Source: KBS-96 sp964247975 (GTDB taxonomy: Bacteria > Acidobacteriota > Terriglobia > Bryobacterales > Bryobacteraceae). From it: 64,000 nucleotides of DNA. The stretch lies in assembly GCA_964247975.1 (NCBI GenBank), contig CAXTWH010000011.1, positions 54,084 to 118,083 on the forward strand, written 5' to 3'. Shown in pieces: positions 34,454-43,044 of this stretch; within the stretch, counting starts at the first letter, position 1; each line of letters begins with the position of its first letter. Under the pieces are notes generated by a model, which was not told where the DNA came from, did no database searches, and was given only the letters and a program-made list of their open reading frames with translations. The position numbers and the translations under genes were made by a program.

Positions 34454-35749
34454 CTATTTCACGCCGTATTTGGCCATCAGGTAGAGTTCCACTTTCAGCC
34501 GCTCAGTGCTGGTAAGGGCGCGGTCATAAATCAGGATTTCGCCAATGCCGCCGGGAAACAATTGCGAACCGTTGTAGCCGGCCCCAATGGTGGCCGTGTT
34601 GCTTGCGTTGGCGATTGAGGAATAACGGCTTCTTACTTCATCAGCAAGCTGGGCGTTCACAAATAATGAATCAATGCTGTTGCTATGGACGAAGCTCGAC
34701 ACGGTGAAATCCGCGGCAACATTCATCGGGCGTTGATACACCGGGTTGTTGCCCGGCTGGCCCGTGCCGAAGCGCCAGTTCACCGTGCTCTGCGAAGGAC
34801 TGAAGAAGTTCAAGCCCCAGCTTCCAACTTCGCCCCAGAACAAAGCGGCATTGTTGGAGCCGCCGGGGTTGCCGTAAGTGTTCGTGGCCATAATCACGGT
34901 CATTCCGGTCAGGCCGTTGATGGGCAGTGGGAAATTAAAACTGCCGTTGGTCATCACCGGCGAACAGTTCGAGCCGTCGAGGTTCAGCGTTCCGCTTCCC
35001 GAAGCTAGACCATTATTGGCGGACGAATCCGGCCATTGCGTAACCGTGGCTCCGAAAGAATATAAATTGTTGCCGACCAGTTTGTCGGCCCGATACCAGG
35101 CGAGCAGTCCGTTTTTCGGAATGCTGCTGGAGCGGTCCGGCGCGGCGGCGGACTGCACCCGGAAGTTCAAAAGATCGAAGCCAGGACCTTCGCCACCAAA
35201 CAGGCTTTCGATGGCAACGCTGGTCAGGTTTGCATCGCGGCTGACTATCTGAAACGGGGAAACTATAATCTGCTGAGAAGGGTAATCCCAACCGGAAGCA
35301 TCCAATTGAGCCTGCGCCGGGAATTGTTGAACCGTGTTGCCGGTAGTGTCGTTTACAAAAACTCGAATATGATGGCCGAACCGCTCATTGGTGCGAACAT
35401 TTAGGTTAATGGCTTTAACCGGTTGGTTAAAGCTGATGATTAGCGGGTTCTGGTCACCGCTGACGCCAAACGTGACTTGATTTGGATTGGAAACGTTATA
35501 ACTGCTGCCGCCGCCGCCCGCGTCACTGCCAACGTTGGCAGGAATGTAAACCGTGGCGGTTAATCCGCTGATTCCAACCACAGGAATTGTGGCCGTCAGC
35601 GCGCCGGTGCCGCTTGCACTCGGCAGTTTAGACCAGTCCAAATAACCATCCGGTTGAATGCCGGCCGAGCAGAATGACACTTCCGGCGCAAACTGGGCTA
35701 GCGCGAAAGCGGTCGGTAAAAGAGAGAGAAGAAGAGCTTTTCGAAACAA
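34454..35749 (-). CDS. Secreted LamG/concanavalin-like domain protein
   Basis: A 431-residue protein. The start is a TTG at 35749: GGAGG lies eight bases upstream and the product then begins with a clean signal peptide (MFRKALLLSLLPTAFALAQ); all upstream starts lack both. Residues about 20-200 form a beta-rich domain with VTFGVSGDQNPLIISFNQPV and INLNVRTNERFGHHIRV. Residues about 215-431 are a LamG-type jelly roll (NGLLAWYRADKL, WPDSSANNG, GGIGEILIYDRALTSTERLK). Such proteins bind glycans or adhesins at the surface. It lies between a GH88 gene and a secreted TPR gene. Confidence 0.82.
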   Translation of the reverse strand: MFRKALLLSLLPTAFALAQFAPEVSFCSAGIQPDGYLDWSKLPSASGTGALTATIPVVGISGLTATVYIPANVGSDAGGGGSSYNVSNPNQVTFGVSGDQNPLIISFNQPVKAINLNVRTNERFGHHIRVFVNDTTGNTVQQFPAQAQLDASGWDYPSQQIIVSPFQIVSRDANLTSVAIESLFGGEGPGFDLLNFRVQSAAAPDRSSSIPKNGLLAWYRADKLVGNNLYSFGATVTQWPDSSANNGLASGSGTLNLDGSNCSPVMTNGSFNFPLPINGLTGMTVIMATNTYGNPGGSNNAALFWGEVGSWGLNFFSPSQSTVNWRFGTGQPGNNPVYQRPMNVAADFTVSSFVHSNSIDSLFVNAQLADEVRSRYSSIANASNTATIGAGYNGSQLFPGGIGEILIYDRALTSTERLKVELYLMAKYGVK

Positions 35750-35879
35750 GCGAGGATCCTCCGAGAACAGACTCATGATGCTCATGTTGAGCAGTTCCGG
35801 AGGTTGCAGGTTTTCAGCCAAACACCTGAAAACAACGCGATTTCACCGTGATGTTCAGTACTAGAACAGGTTCAATGCT

Positions 35880-37040
35880 TCACTGTACCCAAACTGGCTT
35901 GCGAATTGCTTCCGGCATTACGCGCAAGGCTTGTTCCAGCGCGTCCACAAAAAAATACTCGCCCCACATCACCGATTCATCCACGCCCATTTCCTTATGA
36001 ACGTGATAAACGCCGCCGCGCAGAATGCCTTCCCAGGCAGCATCGTTCTGCGCCAGATAATGAGAACACAAAGTCCGCAGAATGTGAATGGCCGTGGACC
36101 AGTACAAGTGTCCTTTCATCGGGTCGTTCACCAGGCGGCACAAACGCAACAAACCGGAAGCGGCAATGGCGGCGGCGGAAGTATCGAGCAGCGCGCGGTT
36201 TTCCGGCGGCGCGTTGTAATCCCAGGGCGGCACGCCGTTCGCCGGCGTATGCGTAATGTAATAATCGGCGCAGGCTTCGGCGGTTTGCAGAAAGCGCGGA
36301 TCGCGGCTGTATTCATTTGCCATCGCAAAGCCGTACAAAGCCCAGGTCAGGCCGCGCGACCAGCAGGAATCGCCGCGATAGCCCTGGTGCGTGCCTTGCC
36401 GGATGAACTCGCCGGTATCAATGTCGAACAAGCCCTCATGAGCCACCGAGCCGTCGCCGCGCACCAGAAACCGGCGCGTGGTCAGCGAATGGCGCACCGC
36501 GATTTCACGCAGCCGTTTATCATTCAACTCGCGGGCCGCGTAGAAGATCAGGCCCACATTCATCATAATGTCAATGAAGATGGAATCTTCCGCCACAAAC
36601 GACCGCAGATACTGGCCCTTGTCGTTATAACGCTGCGCCAACGCTTTGGCGGCCTGTATCACCACAGTCTTGGCGGCTTGGTCGCGCGTCACCTGATACC
36701 AGCGGTGATAAGACGACATGAAAATGAAGCCGAGGTCCTGCACGTCGGTGTCGTTTTTTTGTTCTTCGAGCGGCTTGGTATAGCGGATAGCTTGTTCGAG
36801 CCACCACTTTCCTTCCGGCTTATCCGCACTGCAGGAACGGGCGAAGATCCACATCATGCCCGGCAGAAATCCGTCGCACCATTGCGTCCAGACCGGCCCT
36901 TCATGCTTCCACTTTCCCCCTTGCGTGTACATCGGATAGAAATCGGGATTTCGTTCTAGCAGCCGTTTTACCTGACGCTGGGCAAAACTCATGGCTTCTT
37001 CAAAAAGCGCCTTATCGGAATCGTGGATAAATTGAATCAC
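35880..37040 (-). CDS. Glycoside hydrolase family 88 (unsaturated glucuronyl hydrolase)
   Basis: A 386-residue alpha/alpha-barrel enzyme. Family GH88 features are VWTQWCDGFLPGMMWIFA, TDVQDLGFIF (first catalytic Asp), IFIDIMMNVGLIFYAA (second Asp region) and GYRGDSCWSRGLTWALYGFA. The enzyme hydrates and removes the unsaturated uronic acid left by polysaccharide lyases acting on glycosaminoglycans, ulvan, alginate-like or pectic glycans. No signal peptide is visible, so it is probably cytoplasmic. The start is GTG at 37040. No lyase is in the window. Confidence 0.9.
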   Translation of the reverse strand: MIQFIHDSDKALFEEAMSFAQRQVKRLLERNPDFYPMYTQGGKWKHEGPVWTQWCDGFLPGMMWIFARSCSADKPEGKWWLEQAIRYTKPLEEQKNDTDVQDLGFIFMSSYHRWYQVTRDQAAKTVVIQAAKALAQRYNDKGQYLRSFVAEDSIFIDIMMNVGLIFYAARELNDKRLREIAVRHSLTTRRFLVRGDGSVAHEGLFDIDTGEFIRQGTHQGYRGDSCWSRGLTWALYGFAMANEYSRDPRFLQTAEACADYYITHTPANGVPPWDYNAPPENRALLDTSAAAIAASGLLRLCRLVNDPMKGHLYWSTAIHILRTLCSHYLAQNDAAWEGILRGGVYHVHKEMGVDESVMWGEYFFVDALEQALRVMPEAIRKPVWVQ

Positions 37041-37106
37041 GCGAAATTAACCCTGCGTGGTCATTATAGAAGGCTCGGCTGACACGCTCTGCTACCATCG
37101 GGAAGA

Positions 37107-37337
37107 ATGAGCGTAAAAGTAACGATCATAGATCATGGCCCGATTCGCATTGAAGGCGAGTTCACAGTTCAGGACACACAAGGCAATGTTTACGGTTTAG
37201 GCGGCAGAAGCGTGATTTCTCTATGCCGCTGCGGATTGTCGGGCAGTAAGCCGTTCTGTGACGGGGGCCATAAACAAGCGGGCTTTCAATCGGAATGCAC
37301 AGTAAGGGATCTGCCCCCGCCCAAAGTCAAGGTTTAA
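37107..37337 (+). CDS. CDGSH iron-sulfur domain protein
   Basis: A 76-residue protein with the CDGSH motif CRCGLSGSKPFCDGGHKQAGF minus its last residue: Cys40, Cys42, Cys51 and His55 bind one 2Fe-2S cluster with three Cys and one His ligands. The N-terminal part (IRIEGEFTVQDTQGNVYGL) is the usual DUF1271-like strand pair of bacterial members. The function is electron or cluster transfer, partner unknown. It is divergent from the GH88 gene. Confidence 0.93.
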   Translation: MSVKVTIIDHGPIRIEGEFTVQDTQGNVYGLGGRSVISLCRCGLSGSKPFCDGGHKQAGFQSECTVRDLPPPKVKV

Positions 37338-37364
37338 ATTTGAGAAGTTTGCTTCCGCAATAGT

Positions 37365-37850
37365 TCAGCCGCCGAAAACGCGGCGGAAGAACTGCCGGAA
37401 CCGCCATTCCCGTTCCTGGCATTCCGGCCACGGCGAAAAGCTCAGGCTTTTGTCGGACCGCTGCACCCACAAAGGCTGCGGTTCGGCGCCGGTAGCCGCC
37501 ACGGTAATTACAACTCCGGTGCGGCAGCCATCCACATTTGAAATTTTCCATTCGGGGTGGGCCGCTTTCGGCACCCAATCTTCGAGGAATTTTTGATAAC
37601 TGTATTGAGCGCAGGGGTGCGGCTCAGAGCAGCCCCAACTCTGGTAAGCCGCCTGGTACTGCCCGGCGTTGATCTGCGCCAGAAAGTTTTTCACTCGTTG
37701 TTTTTCGCGGAAGTTCTGGAGCAAAACATAAGCCGTAATCGCAATAATCAGCGCGGCCGCAGCCGAAATCACAATTCGTTTAATATTGCGAATGCGCTGT
37801 TCATCGCCAGCGCCGTATTGGTCCAGGTATCCCGCCATGCTTCCATTCAC
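37365..37850 (-). CDS. Membrane-anchored protein of unknown function
   Basis: A 161-residue protein with one transmembrane helix (about residues 28-46, VISAAAALIIAITAYVLL) and a periplasmic domain with four Cys in its body (WGCSEPHPCAQYSY, VDGCRTGVV, PWPECQER) that may form two disulfides. The segment FLAQINAGQYQAAYQSWGCS resembles DUF4878/NTF2-like lumenal domains, though weakly. Two ATG codons (37850, 37838) are possible and neither has an ideal ribosome binding site spacing. It lies 23 bases after the OmpH-like gene on the same strand. Confidence 0.65.
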   Translation of the reverse strand: MNGSMAGYLDQYGAGDEQRIRNIKRIVISAAAALIIAITAYVLLQNFREKQRVKNFLAQINAGQYQAAYQSWGCSEPHPCAQYSYQKFLEDWVPKAAHPEWKISNVDGCRTGVVITVAATGAEPQPLWVQRSDKSLSFSPWPECQEREWRFRQFFRRVFGG

Positions 37851-37873
37851 TCCAAAACTTTTGCAACTCCTGT

Positions 37874-38407
37874 TTACTTCGGGGTGCCGACTGCGGTTGA
37901 TGGGTAAGCTTTGTCGTAGGCAGTGGTCGCTTCGCCGGTGATCTCCAGGGCAGGCTTGAAGTAAAGCGTGTTGCTGACATCTACTACCACATCCAAGCCT
38001 TTCTGCTCAGAAAGTCTTCGAATCACTTCCTGCATACGCTGTCCGGCGCGGGAAAGAACCGCTTGCCGGTCCTGATTAAAATCGCCTTGCAAATCCTCGC
38101 TCAATCGCTGCAACTGCCGCTGCTTCTGCTGGCCCTCGGCGTTCAATTGCGATTGCCTGTCCGGCGCGACATTGGGCGCTTGCAACTGCGATTGAATCTG
38201 TTGCAGATCGTTTTGCAGTTTTTCAATATCCTGCTGGCGGGGCCGGTACTTGGTAGCAAGATCAGCTTGGGCCTTTTTGATTTCCTGAGTATCCGCCACG
38301 GCCTTCTGGGCATTCACAATGGCTATCTTCAGCGCCTGCGCTTGCGCTGCGGTGGCGAACAGCGCTGCCGCCAGTACCAAGGCAGCGCTTCCCAATTTCT
38401 TCTGCAT
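37874..38407 (-). CDS. OmpH/Skp-family periplasmic chaperone
   Basis: A 177-residue protein with a signal peptide (MQKKLGSAALVLAAALFATAA) trimmed here by one residue in citation. The mature protein starts with the Skp strand (LKIAIVNAQKAVADTQE), continues with a long coiled coil very rich in Gln (IEKLQNDLQQIQSQLQAP, QQKQRQLQRLSEDLQGD) and closes with GLDVVVDVSNTLYF. Skp trimers hold unfolded outer-membrane proteins in the periplasm, which fits a genome with many TonB receptors. Start ATG at 38407. Confidence 0.88.
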   Translation of the reverse strand: MQKKLGSAALVLAAALFATAAQAQALKIAIVNAQKAVADTQEIKKAQADLATKYRPRQQDIEKLQNDLQQIQSQLQAPNVAPDRQSQLNAEGQQKQRQLQRLSEDLQGDFNQDRQAVLSRAGQRMQEVIRRLSEQKGLDVVVDVSNTLYFKPALEITGEATTAYDKAYPSTAVGTPK

Positions 38408-38540
38408 TCTTTCCTAAACTCCTCGATGCGGTTTGGCCTGCCGGGATGTTTCTCCTGAAACAAGCAATTCCGATCTTCAGGCTAACATGCGGCTTGTTCG
38501 CTGTATGGGAACGCACAAGCCGCGATTCGCATGTGCGTCA

Positions 38541-38572
38541 AAAACAAAAAGGCTGTTTGAAAACAGCCCTTT
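38541..38572 (-). terminator. Intrinsic terminator of the TPR gene at 38610
   Basis: GGCTGTTT (38551-38558) pairs with AAACAGCC (38561-38568). On the minus strand the stem is followed by TTTTTGTTTTT; on the plus strand by CTTTTATT, so it may work in both directions. Confidence 0.8.
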
Positions 38573-38609
38573 TATTCCTTAACCAATCTCACAACAAATC
38601 AACAGCTTC

Positions 38610-40709
38610 TTAGCGGCGCGGTCCTTCTTCTTTCGCTAAACGCACGCGCGCGCCTTCCAGCTTTTTCTGCACTTTTGCTACTTCGCCCGGTTCGCGGTCG
38701 CCCGGCGAACTGTTGTTCCACTGGGTCAGCGAAATCTGCCACTGTGAAATCGCATCCTTCACTTTGCCCTGTTTCAGATACACATCGCCCAGATGGTCGT
38801 GAATGGTCGGGTCCTTCGAAATGTATTGCAGCGACCGGAGCAACTGCTGTTCCGCTTCGCCAAGCTTATTCATTTTGAAGTACACCCAGCCCAAGCTGTC
38901 CAGGTAAGCTCCATTGTTCGGGTCCTGGTCCAGCGCGCGTTGAATCAACTGCTGCGCTTCCGGCAAGCGCGATTCCTGGTCAGCCAGCATGTAGCCCAGG
39001 TAGTTCAAAGCGGAAGCATTATCAGGATCGGAGTTCAGCACTTCCCGGAACTGCGATTCTGCTTCTTTCATTTTTTTCTGGCGTTCATACATCACGCCGC
39101 GCATAAACAGAACCGTCGTTTTGTCTTCCTTGCTGGTTGCCAGCTTCTCAGCGGAATCCAGCGACTTCGCCATTTCATTAAAATTGCGCGATTTTTCATA
39201 AACCTGGGCGAGCGCAATCCAGGTTTCACGGTCATGGTCTTTGTTGCCGTCAAAATTCCGCTTCAACTCCGCTACGGCAGCGTCTGTTTTATCCGTATCG
39301 GACAGCAGTTCCGCTCGCACTGAACGCAGCGTGTGATCATCAGGATATTTTTTGGCGGCAGCATCGGATTCTTCCATCGCCCGGTTGTACTGCTTGGCGG
39401 TTCGATAAGTATCGATGATCTGCGCTTCCACTCGCGGCGCAATATCAGGATCAAGCTGCGCCAGTTGGCGGAAAGCGTCAATCGACTGATCGTACTGTTC
39501 CACGTTGCGGTACAGCAGGCCCAAACGCTCCAGCACCGAGGCGCGGAATCCCTTATCGGCGGGATTGTAGCTTTTCTTGGCAGTCTGATCGAGGATCGAT
39601 TTTAAAGCGGTAATTGCTTCGGGAATTTTTCCTTCCGCTTCAAGCAGCGCGACCGTGTTGTAGCGAATTTCCAGGTTGTCGGGATCAATTGCTTTGGCTT
39701 TATCAATGGTCTGACGAGCCAGATCAAACTTTTTCTGCTGACGATAAATCTGCGACATGCGCAGATAAGGCTGTGGGTCCTGCGGATTGGCCTGCGAAAC
39801 TTCCTGATACAGTTTCAACGCATCATCCAGTTGATTAGATAACGCCAGATCCTGCGCTAACGCCTGCTTGATTTCGGCCCGGTTCGGGTCCAATTGAAGC
39901 GCCTGCCGATAAGCCGAAGCCGCCAGCGCGTATTCATGCATCTGCTCGTAGTTAGCCGCCAGCAAAGCAAACGCCCGTGGATTCGGGTTCTTCTTTGTTA
40001 GCTTTTCGAGCAAAGCGGAAGCGCGTTTGGAATCGCCGCTATCGGCATACAGCATCGCCAATCCGCTGAGGGCATCTTCGTTATCCGGGTCCTGATCCAG
40101 TGCCTTCTGAAAAGCATTTTCCGAGTCGCCTGAGTTCTGCGTCAGCTTCAACAATCGGCCCAGCATTACCCAGCTTTCAATGTCTTTTGAGTCCTGGCTG
40201 GTGATCTGCTTGTACTGGTCAATGGCGCGGCGCAGCATTCCTTCATCAATCCGATTGCTCTGCGAATCGCCAATCTGCTGCGTGTAAATGCGGGCCAGAA
40301 CACGCCGGGCATTTAAATCATTCGGATTCGTTTTCAGCGCGCTTTCGGCTTCCACTACCGCTTCCCGCAGCCGTCCCGATTGGCGGTACAAGTCTGCGAT
40401 GTCTTCCACCAGAAACGTAGCGGAAGGATCTTCCTTCATCGCCAGCCGATAACTTTCAATCGCTTTGTTTACGTAATCGGTTCGATTGCCGTAAGCGCTG
40501 GCCATTTCTTCGTACATGTGGCCGAGCGTAAAATGGTAGTAAGCTTCCGCGCGCGGGGAATCGCCTTCTTTAATGGGCTGCTTCGAATTAAGATCAATAG
40601 CGCCCGGTTTACGAGCGGCAGCTTGAAAGCCGAAACCGGTTTCAGCCGCCCCCACAAATAATAGCCCGAAGGCCAGAAAGCGCGAGGGTAGGGGGAAGAA
40701 AGGAAACAT
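38610..40709 (-). CDS. Large secreted TPR-repeat protein
   Basis: A 699-residue protein with a signal peptide (MFPFFPLPSRFLAFGLLFVG). Nearly the whole protein is tetratricopeptide repeats, at least 14, with regular junctions such as DPSATFLVEDIADLYRQSGR, NPNDLNARRVLARIYTQQIG, DPDNEDALSGLAMLYADSGD, DPDNASALNYLGYMLADQES and DPNNGAYLDSLGWVYFKMNK. The NYLGYMLADQ / SLGWVYFKMNKLGEAE repeats are the type found in lipoprotein NlpI/BamD-like and O-GlcNAc-transferase-like scaffolds. It is probably an envelope assembly scaffold. It is transcribed divergently from miaA. Confidence 0.9.
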   Translation of the reverse strand: MFPFFPLPSRFLAFGLLFVGAAETGFGFQAAARKPGAIDLNSKQPIKEGDSPRAEAYYHFTLGHMYEEMASAYGNRTDYVNKAIESYRLAMKEDPSATFLVEDIADLYRQSGRLREAVVEAESALKTNPNDLNARRVLARIYTQQIGDSQSNRIDEGMLRRAIDQYKQITSQDSKDIESWVMLGRLLKLTQNSGDSENAFQKALDQDPDNEDALSGLAMLYADSGDSKRASALLEKLTKKNPNPRAFALLAANYEQMHEYALAASAYRQALQLDPNRAEIKQALAQDLALSNQLDDALKLYQEVSQANPQDPQPYLRMSQIYRQQKKFDLARQTIDKAKAIDPDNLEIRYNTVALLEAEGKIPEAITALKSILDQTAKKSYNPADKGFRASVLERLGLLYRNVEQYDQSIDAFRQLAQLDPDIAPRVEAQIIDTYRTAKQYNRAMEESDAAAKKYPDDHTLRSVRAELLSDTDKTDAAVAELKRNFDGNKDHDRETWIALAQVYEKSRNFNEMAKSLDSAEKLATSKEDKTTVLFMRGVMYERQKKMKEAESQFREVLNSDPDNASALNYLGYMLADQESRLPEAQQLIQRALDQDPNNGAYLDSLGWVYFKMNKLGEAEQQLLRSLQYISKDPTIHDHLGDVYLKQGKVKDAISQWQISLTQWNNSSPGDREPGEVAKVQKKLEGARVRLAKEEGPRR

Positions 40710-40773
40710 GTATACTGCTGAGCGCCAAGGTGGCAGCCTTTCTGTAGAGTGCCGTTAATTTTGAGTATATCCC

Positions 40774-41754
40774 GTGTTCAGCCATCCTTCGCTTGAAGCG
40801 GAACATTTTCCGAAGCCGCTGATTGTTGTGGCGGGGCCGACCGGCTCCGGAAAAAGCTCCCTGGCGCTCGATTTAGCCGAGCAAAATAACGGCGAAATCC
40901 TCAACTGCGATTCGGTGCAGATTTATCGGGGCTTTGATATCGGCTCGGCCAAGCTTCCGGCCGCACAGCGCCGGAATATTCCCCATCACCTACTGGACAT
41001 TGCCGGGCCGAATGACGATTTTACCGCCGGAGACTATTCTCGCGCCGCGCGTAAAGTTTTGTCGGAGATTTCCCGCCGCGCCGCCACACCTATTTTGTGT
41101 GGAGGAACCGGCTTTTACCTAAGGGCACTCCTGATGGGCCTTTCCCCAGCCCCGCCACGGCACGACCGGTTAAGGGGACGGCTAACTCGTATTGCGCAGC
41201 GCAGACCTTCCGCGCTTCATTCTCTTCTCAAGCGATGGGATGAACCCGCCGCCCGGCGCATTCATCCGAACGACCTGCAAAAACTGATTCGCGCTTTGGA
41301 AATGAGTGTTCTGGAGAAAACCGGAGCATCGCAGGTCCAAAGCCGTCCGCGTGACGCGCTCCAAGGCTATCGCGTCTTGAAGCTGGGCTTGCATCCCGCG
41401 CGGCAGCAGTTATACGAAACATTAAACCGAAGATCCACGGAACTGTTCGCCAACGGCCTGCTTCAGGAAACCGAACAACTGCTAACCGCCGGTTATCCCA
41501 TTGAGGCTAAACCCATGCAATCGTTAGGCTACCGGCAGGCGATCAACGTGATTTCCGGGCGGCAATCCTTAAGCGATGCCATCACCGAACTGCAAATCAA
41601 AACGCGCCAATATGCAAAACGGCAGATAACCTGGTTCCGCGCTGAACCGGATATTCATTGGCTGCCCGGCTTCGGAGCCGACCCCGCCGTGCGTGAGGAA
41701 GCCTTGCGGCTCACTGAAAACTTTCTTCAACAACACCCCAGCGCCCCTTTGTAA
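40774..41754 (+). CDS. miaA: tRNA dimethylallyltransferase
   Basis: A 326-residue enzyme that prenylates N6 of A37 in tRNAs reading codons starting with U. The P-loop is GPTGSGKSS (about residues 21-29); other landmarks are NCDSVQIYRGFDIGSAK, IPHHLLDIAGPNDDFTAGDY, LCGGTGFYLRALLMG, MQSLGYRQAI and TRQYAKRQITWFR. Length is normal for the family. The start is GTG at 40774 without a strong ribosome binding site. A CsgG-like/TPR gene follows after 13 bases and may be co-transcribed. Confidence 0.96.
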   Translation: MFSHPSLEAEHFPKPLIVVAGPTGSGKSSLALDLAEQNNGEILNCDSVQIYRGFDIGSAKLPAAQRRNIPHHLLDIAGPNDDFTAGDYSRAARKVLSEISRRAATPILCGGTGFYLRALLMGLSPAPPRHDRLRGRLTRIAQRRPSALHSLLKRWDEPAARRIHPNDLQKLIRALEMSVLEKTGASQVQSRPRDALQGYRVLKLGLHPARQQLYETLNRRSTELFANGLLQETEQLLTAGYPIEAKPMQSLGYRQAINVISGRQSLSDAITELQIKTRQYAKRQITWFRAEPDIHWLPGFGADPAVREEALRLTENFLQQHPSAPL

Positions 41755-41767
41755 CCTGCTTGTTAAC

Positions 41768-42970
41768 ATGGGAAACGTGCCGTTTTGGCGTTTTCTTTTC
41801 TTATGCCTCGTAAGCACGCCGCTTCTTCTTCGGGCAGCTTCCGTCACGGTTCTGGTAATCCCTTTCAATAATGATTCGCAATCCGCAGATCTTAATTGGA
41901 TCGGCGAAAGCATTTCCGAAACTCTGATGGCCGAGTTGGGCGCGTCAGGCCAGATCACGCTGGACCGCGAAGCGCGACTGGAAGGCTATCGCCGCCTTGG
42001 GTTGAAGCCCGATTCGCTTTACACCAAAGCCACTTTGTTGAAGTTGGGCCAAACACTTGATGCTGATCTGGTCTGCTACGGCGCGTATCAAATGCTTACC
42101 CCTTCCCCGGACGCGCAACTACCTAACGATTCCGTTCGCGTCAGCGCTCGTTTTCTGGACCTTCGCAAGCTGCGCGACGCCACGGAATTTTCGGAAACCG
42201 GAAAGCTGTCTGATCTTTCCCGTTTGGAAGAACACCTATCCTGGCAGGCCATTCATTTCCTTGATCCGCAATCGAACATTTCCGCCGAACAACTTTTGAA
42301 TCCTACTAAACTGGTCCCCTTCGATGCCAAGGAAAATTACATTCGTGGCCTGCTCGCGCCGGGTATTGACCAGAAGCAGAAATGGTTTGAACAGGCAGTT
42401 CGGCTCGATAACAAATACGCGCAGCCGGAGTTTGCGCTTGGCGCTTTAGCCATGCGTCGCCACGACTACCGCCAAGCGGCTTTGCTGTTTGCCAAAATTG
42501 CCAAGGACGATCCGCTTTACCTCGAAGCACGCTTCCGTTTGGGCATCAGCGCGTATGCTTCCGGTGATTTCGGCACGGCCCGCACCTGCTTCCGCGAACT
42601 GGCGCAGAATGCCCCGTTGAACGAAGTGTTTAATAATCTCGGCGTAGCCGAAAGCCGGTTAAGCGACAACAACGCTTTGGAGGATTACCGGCGCGCGCTG
42701 GAAGGCGACCCCGCTGATTCCACTTACAATTTCAATTTGGCCCTGGCGCTGTATCGCGGCTCGAAGTTCGATGACGCAGCCCAGCATTTGAAAACAGTTC
42801 TGGAGCGTAAGCCGGACGACAACGATGCTCGCGCGCTGCTCGCCCGCTGCCAGGAACATGCTCCGCCATCCGGCAGCAACAACCGCAAGCTTCCCGGCGA
42901 ACGCTTGAAACAAAATTTCGACATCATCGCGTTCCGCCAGTTGAAAGCCATGCTCCAAAGCCCCCGTTAA
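41768..42970 (+). CDS. Secreted CsgG-like and TPR-repeat protein
   Basis: A 400-residue protein with a signal peptide (FLFLCLVSTPLLLRAAS). The first domain (about 25-170) has the CsgG/FlgO/LpoB-like pattern: VTVLVIPFNNDSQSADLNWI, ESISETLMAELG, LKLGQTLDADLVCYGAYQM. The second part is TPR (WFEQAVRLDNKYAQPEFALG, NLGVAESRLSDNNALEDYRR, NFNLALALYRGSKFDDAAQH). The ATG at 41768 is used because earlier in-frame codons lie inside miaA. The combination suggests an outer-membrane-linked scaffold that builds small-molecule or peptide interactions; the function is unknown. Confidence 0.75.
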   Translation: MGNVPFWRFLFLCLVSTPLLLRAASVTVLVIPFNNDSQSADLNWIGESISETLMAELGASGQITLDREARLEGYRRLGLKPDSLYTKATLLKLGQTLDADLVCYGAYQMLTPSPDAQLPNDSVRVSARFLDLRKLRDATEFSETGKLSDLSRLEEHLSWQAIHFLDPQSNISAEQLLNPTKLVPFDAKENYIRGLLAPGIDQKQKWFEQAVRLDNKYAQPEFALGALAMRRHDYRQAALLFAKIAKDDPLYLEARFRLGISAYASGDFGTARTCFRELAQNAPLNEVFNNLGVAESRLSDNNALEDYRRALEGDPADSTYNFNLALALYRGSKFDDAAQHLKTVLERKPDDNDARALLARCQEHAPPSGSNNRKLPGERLKQNFDIIAFRQLKAMLQSPR

Positions 42971-43044
42971 AACGTCCATTACTTCGCATCCGCTTCAGAA
43001 CTGTGCTACCGTACTCCTCTTTATGCTTCTGTTAACGGGTACAC

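Noticed and set aside
35931..36959. A 342-codon plus-strand frame opposite the GH88 gene
   Set aside because: It has the Arg/His-rich composition of an antisense shadow, while the minus-strand frame carries the GH88 motifs.
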